Origin: DATARR01 sp034666985
GTDB taxonomy: Bacteria > Acidobacteriota > Thermoanaerobaculia > Multivoradales > UBA5704
Assembly (NCBI GenBank): GCA_034666985.1
Contig: JAXDKS010000010.1
Location: 1-64,000 of the forward strand
Direction of reading: 5' to 3'
Length of the DNA stretch: 64,000 nt
The notes beneath the pieces were generated by a model, which did not search any database, had not been told where the DNA came from, and saw nothing but the letters and a program-made list of their open reading frames with translations. Position numbers and translations under genes: made by a program. Of this stretch, positions 1-6,760 are shown in pieces; within the stretch, counting starts at the first letter, position 1; every line of letters starts with the position of its first letter.

Positions 1-924
<924 letters not shown>

Positions 925-942
925 CTCAGGGGATCAACCGCC

Positions 943-1374
943 ATGGCGAAAGATACCTTCCACTGCAGCGTCATCACCCCCGAGCGGGCGGTGCTGGAGA
1001 CCGAAGCGACCTTCGTCGCCTTCCCCGCCTGGGACGGCGAGGTCGGCATCCTCAGGGACCGCGCGCCCCTGCTCTACAAGATGGGCACCGGCGAGCTGCG
1101 GGTGGAGAGCCCGGAGGGGAACCAGACCCTGTTCGTGGACGGCGGCTTCGCCCAGATGGTCGAGAACCGGCTGACCCTGCTCACCGAGCAGGCGAAGCGG
1201 ATCGAGGAGATCGACCCCGCCGCCGCCGAGCGGGCCCTGGCCGAAGCGCGCACCCTGCCCATGGTCGGCGACGCCGCCTTCGCCGCCCGCCAGCGGGCGG
1301 TCAAGAGCGCCGAAGTCCAACTGCATCTCGCCGCCAAGTATGGGGCGGGGAGCGCGGCAAGCGCGAGACACTGA
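943..1374 (+). CDS. atpC: F1F0 ATP synthase subunit epsilon
   Basis: 143-residue epsilon subunit, part of the rotating stalk and regulator of ATPase activity. The N-terminal beta-sandwich is visible (FHCSVITPERAVLETEATFVAFPAWDGEVGILRDRAPLLYKMGTG broken across the fold; typical motif GEVGIL..RAPL), followed by the FVDGGFAQMVENRLTLL segment and an alpha-helical C-terminus rich in Ala/Glu. Length fits the family (130-145). It lies 18 bp after atpD. Its last 35 bp overlap the next ORF in another frame. The 3' end is partly duplicated about 930 bp downstream. Confidence 0.95.
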   Translation: MAKDTFHCSVITPERAVLETEATFVAFPAWDGEVGILRDRAPLLYKMGTGELRVESPEGNQTLFVDGGFAQMVENRLTLLTEQAKRIEEIDPAAAERALAEARTLPMVGDAAFAARQRAVKSAEVQLHLAAKYGAGSAASARH

Positions 1375-1978
1375 CACGACCGAGTACGACCCCCTCTTCG
1401 ATCCCACCCGGGCCGGCGTCGACGACCTCGAGCCGGTCCGGGAGCACTTCCGGACCGCCAGCCGGCCGTTCCTCTCCTCCCCATGGCCCTGGCTCGGCTG
1501 GGCCATCCTCCTTCCAGCGGCAGCGCTCGCCACCCCCACTGCCCTGCAACGCTTCGGCTTCTCGGGAGTCCTCTTCACCTGGTCGGCCGTGATCCTGCTG
1601 GGAGGAGCGGTCGAGATCCTGAACATCCGCCGCGGAAGGCACGCGGGAAGGAGCACCCTGGCCGCCTGGGTGCTGCGCCTCCAGGGCAACCTCTCGATCG
1701 TCGCCCTCCTCCTCTCCGCCCTGCTGATCTGGCAGGACGTCTCCTGGGCCCTCCCCGCCCTCTGGCTCCTCCTCCTCGGCCACTCTTTCTACATGCTGGG
1801 GGGCTTTGCCTTCGAGCCCTTCCGGGCCTGCGGTCTGGTGTACCAGATCGGGGGAGTCGTGGCGCTGTGGCCGGCGCTGCTGGGAAACAACTCGCCGCTG
1901 GTGGTCTTCGCCGTGGCGACCTTCCTGGGCAACCTGTGGATTGCGATTGGCGTCTGGCGGCAGCACGGCGGCACTTAG
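1340..1978 (+). CDS. Polytopic membrane protein of unknown function after atpC
   Basis: 212 residues. A hydrophilic N-terminus of about 48 residues (DTTEYDPLFDPTRAGVDDL) precedes roughly five hydrophobic segments (WLGWAILLPAAALA, VLFTWSAVILLGGAVEIL, LSIVALLLSALLIW, LPALWLLLLGHSFYML, VVALWPALLGNNSPLVVF). I do not recognise the family. It overlaps atpC by 35 bp, which suggests translational coupling. The start is uncertain because no Shine-Dalgarno sequence is seen before the ATG. The acidic N-terminal region is preserved in a second, truncated copy at about 2252-2404. Confidence 0.7.
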   Translation: MGRGARQARDTDTTEYDPLFDPTRAGVDDLEPVREHFRTASRPFLSSPWPWLGWAILLPAAALATPTALQRFGFSGVLFTWSAVILLGGAVEILNIRRGRHAGRSTLAAWVLRLQGNLSIVALLLSALLIWQDVSWALPALWLLLLGHSFYMLGGFAFEPFRACGLVYQIGGVVALWPALLGNNSPLVVFAVATFLGNLWIAIGVWRQHGGT

Positions 1979-1991
1979 GAGAATTCAGACC

Positions 1992-2246
1992 ATGAACCCA
2001 CTTTCCAGCACATCACGGGGCGAGGAACGACTCGAAGGACAACTCGAGGAGCAACTCGGCGGACTAGCCATGAGGTTCCGCAGCACCCGGAGCAACGTGG
2101 AACGACGGAGCATTGCCAGAGAATATGCACAAACGGTGACACGACTGATCCGCAGCGGAAACTGGCTTGAAATGCCTGCTCCCGAGGACCAGCTTCCCGA
2201 CGACTGGATGCCCGAAGAATTCTTTGAATACTGGTCAGGTCGGTAG
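1992..2246 (+). CDS. Small hypothetical protein (84 aa)
   Basis: An ATG at 1992 is preceded by TTAGGAGAATTCAGACC, a good Shine-Dalgarno sequence, 13 bp after the membrane protein stop, so it is probably co-transcribed. The product is charged and soluble: an N-terminal Glu/Gly-rich part, a basic helix (RFRSTRSNVERRSIAREYAQ) and an acidic tail with Trp and Phe (DDWMPEEFFEYW). No family is recognised. The longer open frame starting at 1806 would overlap the upstream gene and is not favoured. Confidence 0.6.
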   Translation: MNPLSSTSRGEERLEGQLEEQLGGLAMRFRSTRSNVERRSIAREYAQTVTRLIRSGNWLEMPAPEDQLPDDWMPEEFFEYWSGR

Positions 2247-2251
2247 GCAGG

Positions 2252-2404
2252 CGCGCATCTCTCGCCAAGCACGGTGCGGGAAGTGCGAGACACTGAGACG
2301 ACCGAGTACGACCCCCTCTTCGATCCCACCCGGACCGGCCTCGACGACCTCGAGCCGGTCCGGGATCACTTCCGGGCCGCCAGCCGGCCGTTCCTCTCCA
2401 CCCC
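2252..2404 (+). pseudogene. Truncated tandem duplicate of the atpC tail and membrane-protein N-terminus
   Basis: This stretch matches 1321-1482 closely: the end of atpC, then GAGACACTGA, GAGTACGACCCCCTCTTCG and CGACCTCGAGCCGGTCCGGGA. It would encode TTEYDPLFDPTRTGLDDLEP, the same N-terminus as the membrane protein, with substitutions. Homology stops abruptly around 2404, exactly where a short GC-rich palindrome and then repeat array 1 begin. None of the transmembrane part survives, so I treat it as a broken copy. Confidence 0.8.
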
Positions 2405-2440
2405 CCCTGGGACCGCCGGCGTCCCGCCGGCTCTTCCATG
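2402..2440. repeat. Short GC palindrome-bearing repeat, copy 1 (also 11263-11299)
   Basis: The sequence CCCCCTGGGACCGCCGGCG continues as TCCCGCCGGC and contains the stem GCCGGC/GCCGGC. Nearly the same sequence occurs at 11263-11299, with TCCCGTCGGC in place of TCCCGCCGGC. Both copies lie upstream of a palindromic array, 20 bp away here and about 130 bp away in the second case. It looks like a small dispersed extragenic palindrome. Confidence 0.6.
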
Positions 2441-2456
2441 CACCAGCCATTGCCGT

Positions 2457-2773
2457 CAGATATGTCTCATTTGTCCGGGGATATGAGCCGTATCTGTAGA
2501 TATGGGGCCGTTTTCCAGGGACATGGGCCATTGTCCCGAGATACGGGCCGTTGCTCCGAGATATAGACCGTTGTCCCGAGGTATGGGACGTATCTGTGGA
2601 CAATGGCCCATTGTCCACAGATACAAGCCATATCCGGAGATACGAGCCGTTGTCCGCAGATATGGGCCATATCTGCAGATATGAGCCGTTGTCCCCAGAT
2701 CTACGGCGTTGTCCCGAACCAATGGCTCATTGTCTGGGGATACGGCCCATTGTCTCCAGATATGGGGCACCTT
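2457..2773. repeat. Palindromic half-site array, element 1
   Basis: About 317 bp built from alternating 19- and 20-bp units of two flavours: GATATGGGCCATATCTGCA and GATATGAGCCGTTGTCCGCA. Adjacent units form dyads such as ATATCTGCAGATAT and GCAGATATGG-G-CCATATCTGC. The left end (CAGATATGTCTCAT) and right end (GATATGGGGCACC) match the ends of the arrays at 11430-11703 and 42964-43225. The dimer period is 39 bp, that is 13 codons, so several frames on both strands are open; I regard those ORFs as by-products. Confidence 0.85.
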
Positions 2774-3235
2774 CGGCGAGCGGAGCCTCGGAGACGTCGC
2801 TGGCGAAGTCCGACTGGAGGTCGAGACGGGTCAGCAGGTCCACCGCCGCGACGTAGCCTTAGGCCGACATGAGCCCGCAGGACGTATTGGAGCTCGCTGT
2901 GCTGATCGGCATGAGGCGCTTCGGCCGGAAACGCAACCACCCCCGCCGGCCACCGATGATCTCGTCGCGTGAGACCTCGGGCTCGACCAGGTGCTCATCA
3001 ACCGGAGGGAAGGGGCCCCGGCCCGGAGAGAGCCGCCCGAGGCACCCATGCCCGATACCATAGCAGACACCGGACTACAGGCCAAACAGTCTTTGGCCGC
3101 GATACTTTTCCGAGCAATAGGACCCCGGATCGCCAGCTTCAACTCTCAAGGACGACGAATGGGCCACATCCGCCACTGGTTGGACGGCGTTCTTCCCCGG
3201 ATGGGCTCTCGCCAAGGACCGGTTGGGACGATTTT
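2774..3235. other. Non-coding or decayed spacer
   Basis: No frame in this stretch shows a recognisable protein. Short ORFs on both strands are Arg/Pro-rich, as expected of random GC-rich sequence. It separates palindromic array 1 from the 21-bp repeat that follows. I see no RNA gene or promoter that I can support. Confidence 0.5.
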
Positions 3236-3400
3236 TTCGGAGATGGAGCCCAAACTGCGGCGGATGGAATCCAAACGGCGGCAGATGGGGACCCAAATTT
3301 CAAAAGCTGGAGCCCAAACGGGCATTGGATGGAATCCAAATTTCGGTGGATGGGACCCAATTTCAAAAGATGGAATCCAAATCGCAAAAAGAGGGCTCCA
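3236..3400. repeat. Degenerate 21-bp tandem repeat, about seven units
   Basis: Successive units resemble GATGGAATCCAAATTTCGGTG: GATGGAGCCCAAACTGCGGCG, GATGGAATCCAAACGGCGGCA, GATGGGGACCCAAATTTC, GATGGAATCCAAATTTCGGTG, GATGGGACCCAATTTCAAAA, GATGGAATCCAAATCGCAAA. The period is a multiple of three, so open frames run through it on both strands, but the peptides are low complexity. It has no sequence similarity to the palindromic arrays although it lies close to one. Confidence 0.7.
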
Positions 3401-3518
3401 TCGGGCGGACATGAGCCCCAAACGACGAAAGGCAGACGCCTGATCAGGGAACAATGGCGTCGTCAGGGTTTTTTGATAGGGAAGGGCACGACGCCCGAGG
3501 GCATTTCACGATCAACTC

Positions 3519-3692
3519 GTCGATCTTGGACCGTCTGAAGCTAGGGAGCGTCTTTCTCCGGGCACGGGCCGCCAGCATCTCGCCGCCCTCGGAGGCAACT
3601 CCGCCTTCCTGGAGATCCTCCGCCGCTGGCTCCAGCCCTCGGAGCCGGCGCAGGGAAGGAACTACGAGCAGTGCGTGAAACTGCTCCTGTAA
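3519..3692 (+). pseudogene. Possible 3' fragment of an unrecognised gene
   Basis: A frame ending in TAA at 3690-3692 reads like protein (LAALGGNSAFLEILRRWLQP, then NYEQCVKLLL) but has no start codon with a ribosome binding site and no recognisable upstream part. It ends just before a tRNA-like 3' end. It could be the tail of a gene lost by deletion, or chance; I cannot name a family. Confidence 0.3.
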
Positions 3693-3718
3693 GTGTCGGC
3701 GGCGAACGATGTTCCTTC

Positions 3719-3770
3719 GTGAGCGTCTGAAAATCACGGTGTCGGCGGTTCAATTCCGTCCTGGGAACCA
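3719..3770 (+). other. tRNA-like 3' end (possible attachment-site relic)
   Basis: A T-arm is visible: stem GGCGG (3744-3748), loop TTCAATT (3749-3755), stem CCGTC (3756-3760), followed by CTGGGAACCA ending in CCA at 3770. Upstream, CGTGA and TCACG flank an 11-nt stretch containing CTGAAAA, which is not a proper 7-nt anticodon loop. No matching 5' acceptor strand (TCCCAGG or TTCCCAG) or D-arm is seen, so it is not a functional tRNA. An isolated tRNA 3' end at the border of an accessory region is typical of integration sites, but no integrase is present. Confidence 0.4.
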
Positions 3771-3980
3771 TAACTTACCTAAAATCAATAGCTTGAGAGT
3801 CCCCTTCCAGGGGCTCCAAGAGATGTCTTGCTTGGGGCAGCATTAGGGCAGCACGGGAGAGAACAAAGGCGATCCTCCCGGACGGCGGTTTCCGCTGGCG
3901 GAGTGATCCCTGGTTTACGGTCAGGAGGCGGGGCGTAAAGCGGGAGACGGCCCGAGGGCGGAGCCGTCCCCAGGGGCAGG

Positions 3981-4187
3981 CTAGTCATCGCCGGGCTTGC
4001 TCGGGACATCCGCCTTGCTGCTGCGGTCCCGGTCCCCCAGAGAGCCGAACGGCTCACCCTCATCCTGATAGTCGTTTCTCGCCGTATGTTCGGCACGGGC
4101 AATAGCCTTGCCGCCATCGTGGCTTCCCTCGTTCTCGTCTTGGTACTGCTTGAGGTCGTCATCAGTGAACGTGTCGTCTTTGGACAT
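3981..4187 (-). CDS. Small acidic hydrophilic protein (68 aa)
   Basis: The start at 4187 is chosen because GGGAGAG lies about 8 bp upstream; upstream in-frame ATGs exist but have worse spacing. The product is almost entirely polar (MSKDDTFTDDDLKQYQDEN, ending SKADVPSKPGDD), with no membrane segment and no cysteine. Proteins of this kind are often stress-related small proteins, but I recognise no family. It lies about 90 bp downstream of the GNAT gene on the same strand. Confidence 0.5.
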   Translation of the reverse strand: MSKDDTFTDDDLKQYQDENEGSHDGGKAIARAEHTARNDYQDEGEPFGSLGDRDRSSKADVPSKPGDD

Positions 4188-4274
4188 GGTCATCTCTCCC
4201 AAAGGACCCGCCAGACCGTCTAGCAGGGGCAAAGAAGTAAGATCACGATCTATGCCAAGTCCGAGGGTTCCGGC

Positions 4275-4850
4275 TCATGGGATCTCGTGAGCCAGGATCA
4301 AGGCCGGGGCTTCCGGCAGCGTGTAGACTTCCCGGTCGATGCCATAGCGCAGCATCTCCCGTCCGTGATGGTTGATACGGCCTTGCAGGCTTTCGCCGAG
4401 TCGTTCGGCAACGCGGATGGAGGCGTGATTCTCGGGGTAGATGAGACTGATTACGCGGTCCCGCTTCCAGACGGTGAAAGCGTAGTCCAGAGCGGCCCGT
4501 GCTCCCTCAGTCGCGTAGCCGTACCCCCACCAGCGGCGTACCAGAGTCCAGGCAAGCTCAAAGCCCGGCCATCCTTCCGGCTCGGAGTAGCCGACCATCC
4601 CCACGAACGCGCCGGTCTCTCTGTGCTCCATCGCCCATACTCCGGTACCCGCGAGCTGCCAGTGTCCCATGAGGAAAGCCATGTGCCGCCAGGATCTGCC
4701 CCGGTCCCATGGTTCCGGCCCGCATCCCAGGTAGCGCAAGACTTCGAGATCAGCATTCAGAGCGGCGTACTCGTCTACGTCGCTCCGCCGGAACGATCGT
4801 AGCCGTAGGCGTTCCGTCTCCAGAATCGGGACTTCGGGTAGGTCGTCCAT
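4275..4850 (-). CDS. GNAT-family N-acetyltransferase (RimJ/RimL type)
   Basis: 191 residues. The N-terminal strand LETERLRLRSFRRSDVDEY is the classic opening of the Acetyltransf_3 (RimJ/RimL) group. The acetyl-CoA binding region is WWGYGYATEGARAALDYAF (the family R/Q-x-x-G-x-A pattern appears as the degenerate WGYGYATEGA). The end ENHASIRVAERLG is the conserved motif B helix in which Asn-x-x-S is typical. It transfers an acetyl group from acetyl-CoA to an amine; the substrate cannot be read from sequence. Complete length for the family. Confidence 0.9.
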   Translation of the reverse strand: MDDLPEVPILETERLRLRSFRRSDVDEYAALNADLEVLRYLGCGPEPWDRGRSWRHMAFLMGHWQLAGTGVWAMEHRETGAFVGMVGYSEPEGWPGFELAWTLVRRWWGYGYATEGARAALDYAFTVWKRDRVISLIYPENHASIRVAERLGESLQGRINHHGREMLRYGIDREVYTLPEAPALILAHEIP

Positions 4851-4983
4851 CGCTTCCTCCTCTCGTCAGGGCGAAGCAGTAGCTTGTCCTTCAGAACAGG
4901 AGAGGCAGACACTCCAGGCGGGACACCCTCAGCGGGCAATGGCGCTCGTGTGTGCGGTCACCGTCCCTAGAAGGAGAAGCCAA

Positions 4984-5190
4984 ATGCTTCGCTTGGTTGT
5001 GCTCTTGCTTTACCTCATCGCGTCCTCTTCTTCCCCGGCTCCTCAGTCCAAACAGGGCGGCAGTGCTGATCCCTTGGGACTCAACTCCGCGCCGCCCCAT
5101 ACGGACGGAGGTGGGGGAATAGACCCTCTGGGGCTCAGCTCGCCACCGTCCAACACTGACCAGGGCGGCAGCGCGGACCCCCTCGGGTAA
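4984..5190 (+). CDS. Tiny exported or membrane-anchored peptide with three DPLG repeats
   Basis: 68 residues. The ATG at 4984 follows AGAAGGAGAAGCCAA, a strong ribosome site. A hydrophobic N-terminus (MLRLVVLLLYLIASSSS) is followed by three copies of a GGSADPLG-like motif (GGSADPLGLNS, GGGIDPLGLSS, GGSADPLG at the very C-terminus). No cysteine, so not a lipoprotein. It stands alone before a hairpin at 5205-5231 and 129 bp upstream of a zinc-finger TPR gene, in AT-richer DNA than its surroundings. No family recognised. Confidence 0.6.
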   Translation: MLRLVVLLLYLIASSSSPAPQSKQGGSADPLGLNSAPPHTDGGGGIDPLGLSSPPSNTDQGGSADPLG

Positions 5191-5204
5191 CCCTTCTCCT
5201 CTGG

Positions 5205-5231
5205 GCGGAGTCGCAGAAATCGCGGCTCCGC
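5205..5231 (+). terminator. Hairpin after the DPLG peptide gene
   Basis: Arms GCGGAGTCGC and GCGGCTCCGC pair with one G-U and a 7-nt A-rich loop, 15 bp after the peptide stop; TCCTTCCTT follows. It is a plausible intrinsic terminator or attenuator between the peptide and the downstream TPR gene. A -10-like TATACT at 5244-5249 could restart transcription toward the TPR gene. Confidence 0.45.
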
Positions 5232-5318
5232 TCCTTCCTTGGCTATACTAGGAACGCTGAATTTCAGGGTTGGCTAAGTTCTAGCTCTATTGGGGTGCCG
5301 TGAAGGGATTCCTAAACT

Positions 5319-6683
5319 ATGTTCGAAGAGGCTCACGAGAACCTGGAGGGGTTGCGTAGGATGTTCGCTGGTGAGGCTTCCCCTGTCGAGGCGGAACGGG
5401 TTGCAGCTCACCTGACGGGGTGCCGTCCATGCTGGCTACTCGCCACCCGCGCTATTGCCGCTCAGAAGGCAAGCGGAGTGATAGCCGCTCAGGGTCCCAT
5501 TAGACCGCTAATCGACTTGCATGAGATAGAGCAAGCGAGACTAGAGGAGTGGCTAGAAGCACAAGCAACCTGGATTGAGGTTCGGTCCCTCACTCCTAAA
5601 GCCAGAAGAGACAAAGTACGTCTCACCCGCACACTTCACACCCTTAGCTTCCTGGAAGTGCTTTTAGACGAGGGTGCCTCAGCAACTCCCGCAGAGAGCG
5701 AGGAGTTTTTCTATTTAGCCCTGCTTGTATCACAACAGCTCCCATCCCCTAGAATTTCTGTCGAGTTAAAGAATGATCTCTGTGCCGAATGCTGCGCAGA
5801 GATGGCGAACGCCCGGCGACGAGCTGCTAAATGGACGGCAGCTCGGGATGCATTGAAAAAGGGACTTGAATATGCGGGGAAGGGTTCAAGAAACGGAGTT
5901 GCAGAGGGAAAGGTTCTGAGTGTGGCGGGAGCCCTGGAAGATGACTTAGGCAGTACCGAGGAAGCCGTTAGCACCTTGCGGCGAGCGGCAGGACTCTTTG
6001 AGTCAGCGAAGCAAACATTCCTATTGAGTAGGACACTTACTCAACTAGCCTACGTCCTTGTAGGTGAAGATCCTGCCGAAAGCCTCCAATTTGTCGAGCA
6101 GGCTTTATCACTGATTCCGGACAACAGCCCTCGCCTTCTCTGGTTTGCGGAGACGGCTAAGGTTGACTGCCTCATAGGCATAGGTACACCACAAGAGGCA
6201 CTGATCCGATTCAATGCCATGAAGGCCTTGAATGACCAGTTCCGCGAGCCGTTCATTCAGCTCAGGCGGCGGTTCAACGCGGCAAAGCTTCTAGAGCACC
6301 TTGGAAGTACAAAAAGAGCCGAGACACTCTTTCAGGAAGTTATTGCAGAGGATCTTGAGCACGGTCTAGTGAAGGACTTTTTCTTGGATCTCGTCTACCT
6401 GTTCGGGTTCTATCTCAGAAGGGGACTGGCTTCTGAGGCTATCAATGTTTGCCGTCGCGCCAGTCAGGAGCTATCCTTATTGGATGATGAGGAGGGTAGC
6501 GCAGAAACCGCAAGGGATCAGATGCGTTTGGTGTGGCGTAGCCTTGAGGAAGAAGTGAAGAAGGGCACAGTTGACCTTGGGGCTACTAAGGTCCTGAGGG
6601 ACTATATCAAGGCTCATTGGAGATTCCCTGCTAGTGATCCTCCGTCGTTTGGAGGGCAGTCTACAGGGGAAGTGCATAGCTGA
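5319..6683 (+). CDS. Zinc anti-sigma-like (ZAS) N-terminus fused to TPR repeats
   Basis: 454 residues. The first 40 residues hold an exact ZAS spacing: His6, His31, Cys35 and Cys38 (H-x24-H-x3-C-x2-C, in AAHLTGCRPCW), as in zf-HC2 anti-sigma factors. The remainder is helical TPR-like sequence (EEAVSTLRRAAGLFESAKQ, ESLQFVEQALSLIPDN, RAETLFQEVIAEDLEHG). No transmembrane segment is seen, so it is probably cytoplasmic. No sigma factor gene adjoins it. It sits between a small exported peptide gene and a secreted protein gene. Codon use is clearly AT-richer than the core genes, pointing to transfer. Role inferred: protein-protein sensing; exact function unknown. Confidence 0.65.
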   Translation: MFEEAHENLEGLRRMFAGEASPVEAERVAAHLTGCRPCWLLATRAIAAQKASGVIAAQGPIRPLIDLHEIEQARLEEWLEAQATWIEVRSLTPKARRDKVRLTRTLHTLSFLEVLLDEGASATPAESEEFFYLALLVSQQLPSPRISVELKNDLCAECCAEMANARRRAAKWTAARDALKKGLEYAGKGSRNGVAEGKVLSVAGALEDDLGSTEEAVSTLRRAAGLFESAKQTFLLSRTLTQLAYVLVGEDPAESLQFVEQALSLIPDNSPRLLWFAETAKVDCLIGIGTPQEALIRFNAMKALNDQFREPFIQLRRRFNAAKLLEHLGSTKRAETLFQEVIAEDLEHGLVKDFFLDLVYLFGFYLRRGLASEAINVCRRASQELSLLDDEEGSAETARDQMRLVWRSLEEEVKKGTVDLGATKVLRDYIKAHWRFPASDPPSFGGQSTGEVHS

Positions 6684-6760
6684 TCCGTTCAGCGAAGAGG
6701 AGGCTTATTGTGGAACAATTACGTTCAAGTCATTCCGGCTCGCTTATGGGAGGAGAATCT

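Noticed and set aside
2457..2773. CRISPR-like array (also at 11430-11703 and 42964-43225)
   Set aside because: There are no unique spacers; the units follow each other directly, vary between two flavours and form dyads. No cas genes are present.
3719..3770. Functional tRNA gene
   Set aside because: No D-arm, no 5' acceptor strand, and an 11-nt anticodon-like loop.
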